Shown in pieces: positions 1-9,720 of a stretch of DNA of 64,000 nucleotides. The stretch is from Saccharicrinis sp963667815 (GTDB lineage: Bacteria; Bacteroidota; Bacteroidia; Bacteroidales; Marinilabiliaceae): NCBI GenBank assembly GCA_963667815.1, contig OY764021.1; one strand, written 5' to 3'. The notes under the pieces are model-generated. The model was not told the origin of the DNA. It saw only the letters and a list, made by a program, of their open reading frames with translations, and did no database searches. The translations under genes were made by a program, and so were the position numbers. Position 1 is the stretch's first letter; every line of letters starts with the position of its first letter.

Positions 1-43
1 GCCTAATTTTAGAAATAAAAAGTTTCTATCATCAATTTTTATT

Positions 44-51
44 TATTTTTG
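44..51 (+). promoter_or_regulatory. -7 promoter element of the lptD-like gene
   Basis: TATTTTTG fits the Bacteroidota -7 consensus TAnnTTTG and lies about 30 nt before the TTG start of the next gene. No clear -33 TTTG is seen at the usual distance, so only half of the promoter is supported. Confidence 0.4.
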
Positions 52-81
52 TCGAATCTTGAAAATTAAAGCACAAAAGCA

Positions 82-2847
82 TTGAATCAAAATATAGTTC
101 ATACAAAACAAGGATATTTTACAAAAGCGATAATTACATTTACGTTATTAATTATTAGCTCCTTATATAACTTTTGTTTTGCTCAAAACACATCATTAGA
201 TACAATACCTGTACTTCAAAGAGATACTACTTCTTTAGTAAGCGACACAACGATCGTTAATCCAGAAGAAAAATCTTCAGGCCTGGGAATTGATGCAGAT
301 GTACAATACACTGCAAAAGATTCTATTATAATGACCATGGATGGTTCTCGAAAAGTTTTTCTTTACGGTGATGCTGAAGTAAAGTATCTGGATATAACTC
401 TTACAGCTGCATGTATTGAGTTGGATTTAGATAGCAGTTTAACCTACGCATATGGTATTGAAGATTCTTTAGGGGTTGCAACCGGATTACCAGTTTTTAC
501 TGACAAAAGTGGTTCCTACGAGATGAAAACGATCAAATACAATTTTGAAAGTGAAAAGGCTCTAATTGAACATGTAGTTACGGAACAAGGAGAAGGATAT
601 GTGGTTAGTGAATTTGCTAAGAAAGCACCTGATGATTCATTTTCTATCAAAGATGGTCATTATAGTACTTGTGACAATCATGAACACCCTCACTTCTATT
701 TAAATCTGACCAAAGCAAAAGTAATTCCCGGAAAAAAAACAATTACAGGTCCGGCGTATTTAGTAATAGAAGATATTCCATTGCCGATTGGAATTCCTTT
801 TGCAGTAATACCAAACACCAGCAGTTACAGTTCCGGAATTATTATGCCGTCCTATGGTGAGGAAAGTAGTAGAGGATTATTTTTACGTGACGGAGGTTAT
901 TACTGGGCAGCCAGTGATTATTTCGATTTGGCTGTAACAGGTGATTTATATGCCAATGAATCCTGGGGACTTAGAGGAAATTCTAAATATAAATTGAACT
1001 ATAAATTTTCAGGAAACTTTAATTTTCAATATATAGTTAATGTAAACAGTGATAAAGATTTACCGGATTACAGCAAATCAAAAGACTTCTCTATCACATG
1101 GTCGCATCGTCAGGATTCTAAAGCCAATCCGTATTCTACTTTTTCAGCAAGTGTAAATTTTTCAAGTAGTTCTTACGACCAAAATAACGTATCAAGTGTT
1201 ATCAATATCAATAAACTGGCACAGAACACAAAGAGATCCAGTATTTCATACAGTCGAAAGTTTCCTAAAGCACCGTTTAATTTTTCTGCAAACATTCTGG
1301 CTTCGCAGAACACAAGAGATTCAACGGTAAGCTTTACAGCGCCCGACCTTACATTAACAATGAACAGAATCTTCCCGTTTAAAAACAAAAATAAGGTTGG
1401 TTCGAAAGAGGCATGGTACGAAAAAATTAGTTTGTCATATACGGGTAACGTAAAAAATTATATCAACACCAAAGAAAGTGAATTAGGGGATAAAAAATTT
1501 CCTCAGCAATGGGAAAATGGAGCCAGACACTCCATACCTCTATCATTAAACTTAAAATTATTAAAATACTTTACTTTAACTCCTTCTTTAAATTATACAG
1601 AACGCTGGTATTCTAAATCAATTACAAAAGAATGGGATGAAGAACTTGAGCAAATTGTTGTTTCGGATACAACCAATGGCTTTAACCGTGTTTATGACTA
1701 CAGTTACTCTGTTAGTACTTCAACTAAGTTTTATACATTTTATACACCTTGGAGGAAATTATTTGGAAATAAGGTTGAAAAGATTAGACATGTAATGACT
1801 CCATCAGCTAGTATGTCATTCAGACCTGATTTTGGTCAGGAGAAGTTTGGTTACTATGATTGGTTTGAATACTATAACCCAAATCAAGATTCAATTATTC
1901 ACTATCAATACTCTAAATACGAAGGATCATTATATGGTACTCCAGGAACTGGAAGATCAGGTTCATTAGGGCTTTCCATTGGTAACACTTTGGAAATGAA
2001 AGTAAAGAGCGATCAGGATAGTACTGGATTCAAGAAAGTTAAAATTTTAGAAAGCTTAAACTTCTCCACATCGCATAACTTCTTAGCTGATTCTTTAAAA
2101 TGGTCAAATGTTAGTATGAGCGGTAGGACTAAAATTTTTGGAACAAATATTAATTTTGGTGCTACGTTTGACCCATATGCCTATGTATATGATTCCATTG
2201 CAAAAAGACCCATAAAAATTAATACATCAGCATGGAAATCTCAAAGAAAACTTGCTCATATGCAATCAGCAAACTTAAGCTTTGGACTTTCATTTGGTTC
2301 TGAAAAACTTAAAAAGTGGAGAGAGAAAAGAAATGGTGTTTCTACCGATGAAACTAATGCTGATGAAGATACACCTCCGGAAAATGACATGAGTAATCCT
2401 CTGGATAGAATGGACCAACTACCAGATGCTTTTGCTAATACAAGAGGTACACAAGAAACCGCTATTGGTGACGATGGCTATACAAAGTTTGAATTTCCAT
2501 GGAATTTATCTTTAAACTACAGTTTAAGATTGGCTAATGGGGATTTTGATATCGAAAACAGAACGTTTAAAAAACGGGTTACATCCAGTGTAAATTTCAG
2601 TGGTGATTTTTCTTTAACTCCTAAGTGGAAGTTTTCCTTTTCTTCAGGATATAGCTTTGATACACAGGAAATATCTCATACTAACTTAAGAGTATCAAGA
2701 GATTTACATTGTTGGGGTATGAGCTTTAACCTGGTTCCGGTTGGAAGGTATAAATCATATTTCTTTTCCATCAGTGTTAACTCATCATTACTTCAAGACT
2801 TAAAATATGATAAGAGAAGTAGTGCAAGAGACAACCCTAATTTTTAA
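82..2847 (+). CDS. LptD-like LPS-assembly outer-membrane protein
   Basis: This 921-residue protein resembles the Bacteroidota putative LPS assembly protein LptD, the outer-membrane barrel that inserts lipopolysaccharide into the outer leaflet. A signal peptide ends near FCFAQ (residues 31-35). Residues about 50-170 form the OstA/LptA-like beta-jellyroll part (motif VFLYGDAEVKYLD), and the rest is a long run of amphipathic beta strands ending in an aromatic C-terminus (NPNF), as expected of a barrel. The start is TTG: an in-frame stop at 67-69 lies just upstream and no ATG precedes the signal peptide. RidA follows 89 nt later, an order I recall as common in this phylum. The barrel assignment is family-based; the cysteine pattern of proteobacterial LptD was not examined. 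Confidence 0.85.
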   Translation: MNQNIVHTKQGYFTKAIITFTLLIISSLYNFCFAQNTSLDTIPVLQRDTTSLVSDTTIVNPEEKSSGLGIDADVQYTAKDSIIMTMDGSRKVFLYGDAEVKYLDITLTAACIELDLDSSLTYAYGIEDSLGVATGLPVFTDKSGSYEMKTIKYNFESEKALIEHVVTEQGEGYVVSEFAKKAPDDSFSIKDGHYSTCDNHEHPHFYLNLTKAKVIPGKKTITGPAYLVIEDIPLPIGIPFAVIPNTSSYSSGIIMPSYGEESSRGLFLRDGGYYWAASDYFDLAVTGDLYANESWGLRGNSKYKLNYKFSGNFNFQYIVNVNSDKDLPDYSKSKDFSITWSHRQDSKANPYSTFSASVNFSSSSYDQNNVSSVININKLAQNTKRSSISYSRKFPKAPFNFSANILASQNTRDSTVSFTAPDLTLTMNRIFPFKNKNKVGSKEAWYEKISLSYTGNVKNYINTKESELGDKKFPQQWENGARHSIPLSLNLKLLKYFTLTPSLNYTERWYSKSITKEWDEELEQIVVSDTTNGFNRVYDYSYSVSTSTKFYTFYTPWRKLFGNKVEKIRHVMTPSASMSFRPDFGQEKFGYYDWFEYYNPNQDSIIHYQYSKYEGSLYGTPGTGRSGSLGLSIGNTLEMKVKSDQDSTGFKKVKILESLNFSTSHNFLADSLKWSNVSMSGRTKIFGTNINFGATFDPYAYVYDSIAKRPIKINTSAWKSQRKLAHMQSANLSFGLSFGSEKLKKWREKRNGVSTDETNADEDTPPENDMSNPLDRMDQLPDAFANTRGTQETAIGDDGYTKFEFPWNLSLNYSLRLANGDFDIENRTFKKRVTSSVNFSGDFSLTPKWKFSFSSGYSFDTQEISHTNLRVSRDLHCWGMSFNLVPVGRYKSYFFSISVNSSLLQDLKYDKRSSARDNPNF

Positions 2848-2936
2848 GGATTGCAATTAATAAATGAACATTTAAGAATACATAATCATTTATACAATTA
2901 AGTTTTCCCAAAATACAAAAACAAAATATTAGAGTT

Positions 2937-3314
2937 ATGAAAAAAGTAATTAATACAGACAATGCGCCTGCAGCAATTGGGCCATACAGTCAGGCTATTG
3001 AAGCAAATGGAATGCTTTTCATTTCAGGACAGATTCCTATCAATCCAGCAGAAGGAAAAGTAGTAGAAGGTGGAATTACAGAGCAAACAGAACAAGTAAT
3101 GAAAAATATTGAAGCAATATTAACCGAGGCTGGTTATAGCTTTAAGGATGTAATTAAATCTACTTGTCTTCTTTCAGACATGGCTAACTTTAAAGACATG
3201 AATGAAGTTTATGGAAAATATTACTCAGAAAATCCTCCAGCAAGAGCTGCATTTGCAGTTAAAGAACTCCCTTTAGGTGTTCTTGTTGAAATTGAAACTA
3301 TTGCATGTAAATAG
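2937..3314 (+). CDS. ridA: RidA family enamine/imine deaminase
   Basis: A 125-residue RidA (YjgF/YER057c/UK114) protein, the usual full length. RidA hydrolyses reactive enamine and imine intermediates made by PLP enzymes such as threonine dehydratase, protecting other PLP enzymes in the cytoplasm. Family marks are GPYSQAI near residue 18, SGQIP near 30, the conserved arginine in PPARAAF (about residue 103) that binds the carboxylate, and the C-terminal VEIETIA. It lies 89 nt after the lptD-like gene on the same strand and is followed by a hairpin terminator, so the two may be cotranscribed. Confidence 0.95.
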   Translation: MKKVINTDNAPAAIGPYSQAIEANGMLFISGQIPINPAEGKVVEGGITEQTEQVMKNIEAILTEAGYSFKDVIKSTCLLSDMANFKDMNEVYGKYYSENPPARAAFAVKELPLGVLVEIETIACK

Positions 3315-3340
3315 TTATTTCCTTTACAAATAAAATACAG

Positions 3341-3369
3341 ACATAAGACTTAATTTTAAAGTCTTATGT
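3341..3369. terminator. Hairpin terminator between convergent ridA and the SLC13 gene
   Basis: An 11-bp perfect stem (3341-3351 with 3359-3369, arm ACATAAGACTT) with a 7-nt loop lies between convergent genes. The following bases are T-rich but broken (tttgctctctct), so it is a moderate terminator that could serve both strands. Confidence 0.65.
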
Positions 3370-3526
3370 TTGCTCTCTCTTCAAACCCCAATACCTTACC
3401 TAGAATACCAACTTATTCTATCCACTATTGTCCCTAAATAAATGTTATAATTGTATATCTATCTATAATTACATCTTATCTCATATCACTCTCATACGAC
3501 CAATATAAGACTGGATAAAATAAAAA

Positions 3527-5305
3527 CTACAAATACATATAGTTTAGAATGGCTACAGTAACAACCATATAAATTAAAGTTAAAGGCCAACCAATTCTAA
3601 AGAAATCTTTAAAGGTATAACCTCCGGGTCCATAAACCATCAAATTTGTTTGATATCCTATTGGTGTAAGAAAATTAGCTGCTGCAGCAAAAGATACTAC
3701 TAATGCAAACGGTAATGGATTCAATTGTAAACTATGGGCTGCAGTTAATGAAATTGGAAAAATAATAGCTACAGCTGCTTTATTAGTAATATATGCAGCC
3801 AATATAGAAGTAATCAGATAAATTCCAGTTAAGACTGCTACCTTACCAAAAGGAAAAAGAATGGAGATCATGAAATTAGCAATCATATCAGCTACCCCTG
3901 TTTTAATCATAGCAGTTCCAAGAGCAAGCGATAAGGCTATAATAACTGCCAGATTATAATCAATATTCTTAGGCAAATCTTTAGCATTAACTACACCCAA
4001 AATATTAATAACCACAAGAACAACCAGCAATCCCATAAATAAAGGGATTAAATTTAAGGCAGAAAGAAAAATAGCCAATAATGTACCTCCAAACAAAGTC
4101 CATATTTTATAACGCTCAGGCTTTCTAACTTCCTTAACTTTTGATATCAGATAAAAATCCATATCATACTGTGATCTGGTATTAAAATCATCACCTGCTA
4201 ATAATAAAATAACATCACCAGCTTTTAACTTAATCTCCTCCAACTTCCCTGTAATTCGCTCTCCATTACGATGAATAGCTAATAACACAGAATCATACTT
4301 ACTCCGGAAGTTAATGTCTTTTACCATTTTTGAGATCAGTGTACTATTATGAGAAATAACAATCTCAACTACATCCGCTCTTTTAAGTTTACTCATCATC
4401 CCTACAGAAGGAAGACTTAAATTACTACTATCGGATAACAGGTTAGCTATATCCTCGCTCTCACCGGCAAATCTAAGTAAATCACCTGCTTCTAAAACGA
4501 AATTCTTATCAAAAACCTGAAAAGTATATTTTTTACGTACTACCTCAGCCAGAAACAATCCTTTAGAGTTTGCAAAACCAGAATCCTCTATAGATTTACC
4601 AACAAGTTTTGAGTTATTATGCACCTTAGCTTCAACCACATACTTTCGCTCCGATCCTGATATTTCTTTGGTTAAAATACTATGTTTAGGTAATAGTTTA
4701 TCTCCAAAGAAAAACAAGTATAAAAACCCAATAACTAACATTGGAAAACCAACCCAAAAGAAATCAAACATATGCAATGGTTCCATATCAGGAAAGATCG
4801 TTTGATCTATTACCATTCCATTTACAATAAGGTTGGTTGATGTACCGATTAATGTTACACAACCGCCTAAAATAGCAGCATAAGATAATGGCAGTAATAA
4901 TTTTGAGGGCGAAATATTGTTTCTTTTACTCCAATTATGAACATAAGGCATCATAACTGCAACTAATGGAGTATTGTTCAAAAAGGCAGAAAAACCACCA
5001 ATCCAGAGCATTATCCGGGAGAGAAATCCACGGTACCCGCTTTGTCGAGGAAATATCCTACTAAAAAAGATCTCTATTACTGAAATTTGCCGTATGGCAT
5101 CCCCCAGCAACAAAAGCATCATGATAACGGCAATTTGTTCATTAGCAAAGCCTGCCAATAACTCCTTTGGTGTTAGAACTCCAAAAAAGCCTAATACCAT
5201 CACTGCTACAAAAAAAGTAAATGCTGCTCCCAACAGCTCTTTATACAACGAAATTAGTATAAAAGCTAGTACAACAAATACTACAATTACATCAAAATGC
5301 TCCAT
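3527..5305 (-). CDS. SLC13/DASS-family permease with two RCK_C (TrkA-C) domains
   Basis: A 592-residue inner-membrane transporter of the SLC13 (divalent anion:Na+ symporter) type, in which two cytoplasmic RCK_C domains are inserted between membrane halves. Residues 1-205 hold about five or six hydrophobic segments. The first RCK_C is at about 215-290 and the second at about 305-375 (each with the GD-x-L/I-L ending). Residues 395-592 hold further membrane segments and the repeat-like NxxT/P loops (TNKAAVAIIFP, TPIGYQTN). Relatives carry sulfate, dicarboxylates or other anions, and the substrate cannot be read from sequence. No transported-substrate enzymes are adjacent. The gene stands alone, convergent with ridA. 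Confidence 0.85.
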   Translation of the reverse strand: MEHFDVIVVFVVLAFILISLYKELLGAAFTFFVAVMVLGFFGVLTPKELLAGFANEQIAVIMMLLLLGDAIRQISVIEIFFSRIFPRQSGYRGFLSRIMLWIGGFSAFLNNTPLVAVMMPYVHNWSKRNNISPSKLLLPLSYAAILGGCVTLIGTSTNLIVNGMVIDQTIFPDMEPLHMFDFFWVGFPMLVIGFLYLFFFGDKLLPKHSILTKEISGSERKYVVEAKVHNNSKLVGKSIEDSGFANSKGLFLAEVVRKKYTFQVFDKNFVLEAGDLLRFAGESEDIANLLSDSSNLSLPSVGMMSKLKRADVVEIVISHNSTLISKMVKDINFRSKYDSVLLAIHRNGERITGKLEEIKLKAGDVILLLAGDDFNTRSQYDMDFYLISKVKEVRKPERYKIWTLFGGTLLAIFLSALNLIPLFMGLLVVLVVINILGVVNAKDLPKNIDYNLAVIIALSLALGTAMIKTGVADMIANFMISILFPFGKVAVLTGIYLITSILAAYITNKAAVAIIFPISLTAAHSLQLNPLPFALVVSFAAAANFLTPIGYQTNLMVYGPGGYTFKDFFRIGWPLTLIYMVVTVAILNYMYL

Positions 5306-5440
5306 TAAATAATCTATCGGATTTCAATATTTCTCAATAAAAACAAAAATAGAAAATTCCTATAGACTTAATGCTGATTAATTACAAAATTGATAGAATA
5401 TTATAACAAAATAGCATTAGCATGATTATTAAAAATAAAA

Positions 5441-5470
5441 AAGGCTATCTCAAAAATATGAGATAGCCTT
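5441..5470 (-). terminator. Rho-independent terminator of the TonB receptor-lipoprotein operon
   Basis: A perfect 12-bp stem (5441-5452 with 5459-5470) with a 6-nt loop is followed on the minus strand by a T-rich run (complement of the A-rich 5431-5440). It sits 26 nt after the lipoprotein stop. Confidence 0.85.
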
Positions 5471-5495
5471 TTAATAATTACAATAACTTACATCG

Positions 5496-6782
5496 CTATT
5501 TTATTGTTTCTGAATCCTCAACATATACAAATGTTGGATTAGGACCAGATTGAGTACATTGGAATGTCATTGTGTGAGTTACCATTGATCCAGCATATGC
5601 CTCAAAGCTTACAATGTAAAATACATCTACACCTTCTACCTGAGCCACTGCTTCAGGGAAGATAGTTGGTAACAATGCTGTTTGAAGAGATTCTGATACA
5701 GCATCTTGCCATGTAGCAAATTCTGAAGCCTCATAATAACCTTCATTGATTCTAAATTCATTATAATATGCACTAGCGCCAAAATAATCTTCAGCAGTAC
5801 CATACGAATCTAAATAACTTTCGCTTACACTATTTTTAACGTAATCTACTATTATTTGATAATCGGCAGCTACCATTTCATATTGTACTGTTGGGTCAAA
5901 AATCCAACCAGAAGCAGTTAAAATATATTGATCAGTTTTTTCGATCGTAGATTGGTATTCTTCCCAAACTCCATTGGTATAAGTATATTGTTTTCCTCGG
6001 GTTGTTGTACTACCTGAATAATACTTATATAAAACCGCGATCATATCACCTTCTTGAGCATAAGGATTATTAAGAGCTAAGAAAGTAGGCAAATAATCTT
6101 CTGGCTCAGCTGAACTAGAGAAATTATTATATCTACCTGGTAAACCTGAATCCTCGCCCATTGAATCATAATCATCAGCTGTTAAACTATATAGTACTAC
6201 ACCTTCAGGCAATCCACCTTCTGATACAGACCATGCAGTTCCATCAAAAGCATAAAATTCACTTATAATAGATGAACCATTATCATAATACTCATATGTT
6301 ATTAATGCTAAATCGCCACCCTCTGCATCTGGATATAATGCAAGTAAAAAGTCTGGTAAGTAATCATCTGCTGGCATATTCCAAGCAAAATTATCATAAT
6401 AACCTGGCTCACCATATTCAGTTCCAAATGAGTTATAATCACTGGAAGTTAGCTCATACTGATCTGAATTTGCAAGTGCATTCAAATAACTTAAACTTCC
6501 TTGGTAGAAATTATAAGTAATATTAATTGATGACGATTCATCTAATGTGGCATATTTTTCAGATAAAAAATCTGGCAAATACTCTGCAGCAGGCATTGAA
6601 TTACTAAAGTTTCCATAACTCGAACCCATTGCTTCATAATCATCGTCTGTTAATGTATATTCAAGCTGCTGTACATTTGTTAAAGGTTGTTCGTCTTCAA
6701 CCTTATCATAAATATCCTCCATTGGATCACAACTTGCAAAAATCACAGCTATAAGGATATATATATTTAATATTTTTTTCAT
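5496..6782 (-). CDS. Repeat-built outer-membrane lipoprotein paired with a TonB receptor
   Basis: I do not recognise a named family. The 428-residue protein has a lipoprotein signal peptide (IFASC, Cys18 as the lipidation site). The body is made of three imperfect units starting near residues 41, 109 and 198. Each opens with LT-x-x-DY-x-x-(M/F)G, continues to a PA/PE-(E/D)(D/Y)YLP-x-FL core and ends with a Y-x-(F/Y)Y strand. A C-terminal part (about 300-428) begins with a diverged ADYQIIVDYV unit with an FGASAYYNEF motif. It starts 20 nt after the TonB receptor and ends at a strong terminator, so it is almost certainly its partner. The position matches that of SusD or other surface lipoproteins, but it is not SusD-like. 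A surface ligand-binding role is inference. Confidence 0.75.
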   Translation of the reverse strand: MKKILNIYILIAVIFASCDPMEDIYDKVEDEQPLTNVQQLEYTLTDDDYEAMGSSYGNFSNSMPAAEYLPDFLSEKYATLDESSSINITYNFYQGSLSYLNALANSDQYELTSSDYNSFGTEYGEPGYYDNFAWNMPADDYLPDFLLALYPDAEGGDLALITYEYYDNGSSIISEFYAFDGTAWSVSEGGLPEGVVLYSLTADDYDSMGEDSGLPGRYNNFSSSAEPEDYLPTFLALNNPYAQEGDMIAVLYKYYSGSTTTRGKQYTYTNGVWEEYQSTIEKTDQYILTASGWIFDPTVQYEMVAADYQIIVDYVKNSVSESYLDSYGTAEDYFGASAYYNEFRINEGYYEASEFATWQDAVSESLQTALLPTIFPEAVAQVEGVDVFYIVSFEAYAGSMVTHTMTFQCTQSGPNPTFVYVEDSETIK

Positions 6783-6802
6783 TATTCTATATTTTATAAG
6801 GT

Positions 6803-9352
6803 TTAGAAATTAATTTTTAATCCTCCAGACCATGTTGTACCAAATCCAAAATAAACTTCAGAAGTTAAATCGTCATGATTTGCTCCATCTTCAGCTTTTG
6901 AAATATACTCTGTATTAAATACATTATTTACATTTCCATATACAGTAGCTTTAATACCTCCAATTGTGAATTTATAATTAAAGTTTAAATCAACTAAACC
7001 TACTTCAGGAAGTTCCCATGCATCTACTCCAGAATCAGTTAATTCTGATCTGTTCTCAGGATCAAAATCTGCATAGTGTTTTCCGTAATATATATAATCT
7101 ACTCCTAGCTTAAGACCTTCCATGATTTTATAATCAAGTGAAACAGATCCTGTCGTTTGAGCAGAGTTACCTACGTGTACATCTTTGATATATGCATTTT
7201 TCTGTGCAATTAAATCCTGACCGTCATACAAAGCAAAATTTACATCATCCTCATAAATATAGTCCCCAAAAGACAACATACCCTTAAGAGTCATTTTGCT
7301 ATTAGGTTTATAAGTACCTTCAAATTCAATACCTTGGTGTAACTGATTTAAACCTGCAATATTTGCTGTTCTGTCTTCAAAAATTGTTTCAGAAGGATTT
7401 TCTGGATCTGGAACTTCTAATGAATAACCGATCATTAACCCTTTATCACGCCAGTTTGTTCTATATAAAGAAACCTTTGCGTTAAATTTTGATGAAGTAA
7501 AGATATATCCTAATTCTGATGTAATAATCTGTTCATATTTAACATCATCATTAATTTCATTTGTATAATTTAAAAATACATTTGAAAAATATGGAGTTCT
7601 TTTAATATAACCACCGTTTGCATAAATACTATGGTTATCAGTCAATTTATAGCTTACACCAGCTTTTACATTCCAAGGAAGAAAATCTTTCCATTCAGAT
7701 TTTTGATTTCCTGGCATATATTGGTAATAATCAACTCTTCTGTAACTCTTTCTTGAAATTGCAGCAGACAAAAATGAAGTAAATTTACTTTGAATATATT
7801 CTACTTGCCCAAATAAACCAGTATACAATACATTACCATCGTTATGGTATGAATACTTATCTCCTTCAACTAACTTCTCATTCGGATCTCTGGTAATAAA
7901 ACTATCATCAAGATAAAATTCTCCTCCAAGTAAATCATCAATTTCTCTATAATGTTCTCCATTATAATATCTGGCATCTAAACCTAATGTATATTTAAAG
8001 GTATTTACATCTTTAATCCAAGTAGATAATAATCCATACCATTGATGATTATTCACAGAGTTACCTACAATTGTTTGAGAACCACCTACAACTGATTCCA
8101 GATTTGCTTCAATAGCACTATCAAAATTCAATAAGCCATCACCAGTTCTAGCTAAAGATCCAGCTACTCGTCTTCCACCACCGGTACCCATTGATGCATA
8201 CACAGAGGTAGTTAAATTTGTATTGTCACTAATAGTCCAATAATGGTTTAATTGCGCCTGTGGTTTATGATAGTAATTATATCCATATCCGCCACCATAA
8301 GGTTGACCTTGTCTTATACCATAATTACTATTATATCTTTTTCCATACTTATTATGCTTATATGTTTCGATAGTAAGTTTAGTTCCTCGTTGATTATGCC
8401 ATTGAGGAGCACCTACAATCGTGAAAGCAAGTGTATGATTATCATTAAACCTTTTTGCAATATTTACGAAATAACTCCAAGCATCAAAGTTAGTTCCCAT
8501 TACATAACCATCACCATATGTATGTGAACCTAAGAATGATAATGCCCAACCATTTTCTGTCATACCTGTAGAAAATGACAATAACTGTTTTCTATATCCA
8601 TCATTCCCAACATAAGATTTAATAACACCACCTTTTTTAGCATCGGTGGACTTTGTTAAAATATTGATTGTTCCTCCAACTGAAGACAAACCTAGTTTAG
8701 ATGCACCCAATCCTCTTTGAACCTGCATAGTTCTGGTAACATCAGATAAACCGGCCCAGTTACTCCAATATACTTTTCCTGATTCCATATCATTAACAGG
8801 AACTCCATTAATTAATACACCAACGTTGTTAGAATCAAATCCACGCACATAAACAGTAGCATCACCAAAACCACCACCTTCTTTTGAAGTATAGATCGAT
8901 GGAGTAGTTTTTAACAATTCAGGATACTCCTGACTTCCTAGTTTTTCAGTAATAACTTCTGCCGGTAAAGTAGAAATTGAAACTGGTGTACTACGATCGG
9001 TAACCACAGAAGCCAAAACCTGTACTTCATTAAGTCCAACAGCATCTGAATTCAATGAGATCGTTCCAATGTTTTTATCTCCATTAACGTTAATAGATTT
9101 TTCTTGATCTACATAGCCAATGTAAGAAAACACAAGATTGCATTTCCCATCTTCAACTTTCAAATTAAAAGTACCATCTAACGAGGTTACTGTACCATTT
9201 GTTGTTCCTTGAACAACAACTGTTGCACCAATAAGAGGTTCATTTGTGTCAGAATCTACAATAGTACCCGACACCTTAGCCTGTGCAAAAGCAGTCATGG
9301 ACATGGTTATAAATAAACCAAGCACATAGAGCTTTGTAATAAATTGTTTCAT
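6803..9352 (-). CDS. TonB-dependent receptor with carboxypeptidase-regulatory-like domain
   Basis: An outer-membrane TonB-gated transporter of about 849 residues. From the chosen start it has a signal peptide (MKQFITKL...TAFAQ), a CarboxypepD_reg-like domain at about 25-110 (GTIVDSDTNEPLIGATV), the plug at about 120-235 (VYVRGFDSNNVGVLINGVPV; GLGASKLGLSSVGGTINILT), then the barrel. A longer frame begins at 9385 with 11 extra residues; 9352 was preferred because the signal peptide starts there. There is no SusD gene; the partner is the repeat lipoprotein 20 nt downstream. A TAnnTTTG box lies at 9397-9404, with a perfect 6-2-6 palindrome upstream at 9437-9450, and a TetR gene comes next. Substrate unknown; induction by a small ligand through TetR is inferred. 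Confidence 0.9.
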   Translation of the reverse strand: MKQFITKLYVLGLFITMSMTAFAQAKVSGTIVDSDTNEPLIGATVVVQGTTNGTVTSLDGTFNLKVEDGKCNLVFSYIGYVDQEKSINVNGDKNIGTISLNSDAVGLNEVQVLASVVTDRSTPVSISTLPAEVITEKLGSQEYPELLKTTPSIYTSKEGGGFGDATVYVRGFDSNNVGVLINGVPVNDMESGKVYWSNWAGLSDVTRTMQVQRGLGASKLGLSSVGGTINILTKSTDAKKGGVIKSYVGNDGYRKQLLSFSTGMTENGWALSFLGSHTYGDGYVMGTNFDAWSYFVNIAKRFNDNHTLAFTIVGAPQWHNQRGTKLTIETYKHNKYGKRYNSNYGIRQGQPYGGGYGYNYYHKPQAQLNHYWTISDNTNLTTSVYASMGTGGGRRVAGSLARTGDGLLNFDSAIEANLESVVGGSQTIVGNSVNNHQWYGLLSTWIKDVNTFKYTLGLDARYYNGEHYREIDDLLGGEFYLDDSFITRDPNEKLVEGDKYSYHNDGNVLYTGLFGQVEYIQSKFTSFLSAAISRKSYRRVDYYQYMPGNQKSEWKDFLPWNVKAGVSYKLTDNHSIYANGGYIKRTPYFSNVFLNYTNEINDDVKYEQIITSELGYIFTSSKFNAKVSLYRTNWRDKGLMIGYSLEVPDPENPSETIFEDRTANIAGLNQLHQGIEFEGTYKPNSKMTLKGMLSFGDYIYEDDVNFALYDGQDLIAQKNAYIKDVHVGNSAQTTGSVSLDYKIMEGLKLGVDYIYYGKHYADFDPENRSELTDSGVDAWELPEVGLVDLNFNYKFTIGGIKATVYGNVNNVFNTEYISKAEDGANHDDLTSEVYFGFGTTWSGGLKINF

Positions 9353-9396
9353 TTTAAAAATTGATTTAGGTGTTTCTATTTTCATATAGTTGTATA

Positions 9397-9404
9397 CAAA
9401 AGTA
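9397..9404 (-). promoter_or_regulatory. -7 promoter element of the TonB receptor operon
   Basis: On the minus strand this reads TACTTTTG, a full match to the Bacteroidota TAnnTTTG box, 44 nt before the chosen ATG. TTTG and TTTGC sequences lie further upstream but none at the ideal spacing. Confidence 0.5.
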
Positions 9405-9436
9405 TAAAATTATCGTTGCAAATATCACACAAACCG

Positions 9437-9450
9437 ACCGACAAGTCGGT
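9437..9450. promoter_or_regulatory. Candidate TetR operator palindrome
   Basis: ACCGAC-AA-GTCGGT is a perfect inverted repeat in an otherwise AT-rich region, with an extra half-repeat just before it (ACCGACCGAC). It sits about 33 bp upstream of the TonB receptor -7 box, where a bound dimer would cover or abut the -33 region. TetR-family operators are commonly short palindromes of this kind, and the TetR gene is the next one. I saw no second copy in the window. Confidence 0.6.
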
Positions 9451-9720
9451 ATAATTAATTTTAATTCTGTGTTAAAATTACATTACCAACTATATTAGGT
9501 TAACTAAATAGATTACACAAAAACGCTAAATCACATATTATTAATTAAAAAGAAGAAGAATCACCATTATACTATTTAACATAGTAACACAATGACTAAA
9601 TTATAAAAAAAATGATTTTTTTAGGGGTAAAAACAACTTTTAACAAGTTTGAAGGATTTTACTCCCCCAAATTAAGGGTACCATTAAATATTTTCAAAAT
9701 TTTAAGACAAACCACATTGT

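Larger units (their letters stand above)
9386..9720. other. Gene-free regulatory interval between TetR and the TonB receptor
   Basis: Besides the -7 box and the ACCGAC palindrome, this 335-bp interval holds AT-rich sequence, a weak AACTT/AAGTT hairpin near 9630-9646 and a long A/T homopolymer stretch near 9605-9622. No credible small gene was found. A clear terminator for the TetR gene is not visible. Confidence 0.5.

Noticed and set aside
1173..1388. Reading frame opposite the lptD-like gene
   Set aside because: Lies wholly within a well-supported gene on the other strand and resembles nothing.
4974..5312. 112-codon frame opposite the SLC13 permease
   Set aside because: Antisense shadow of a clear transporter gene; composition is that of the reversed membrane segments.
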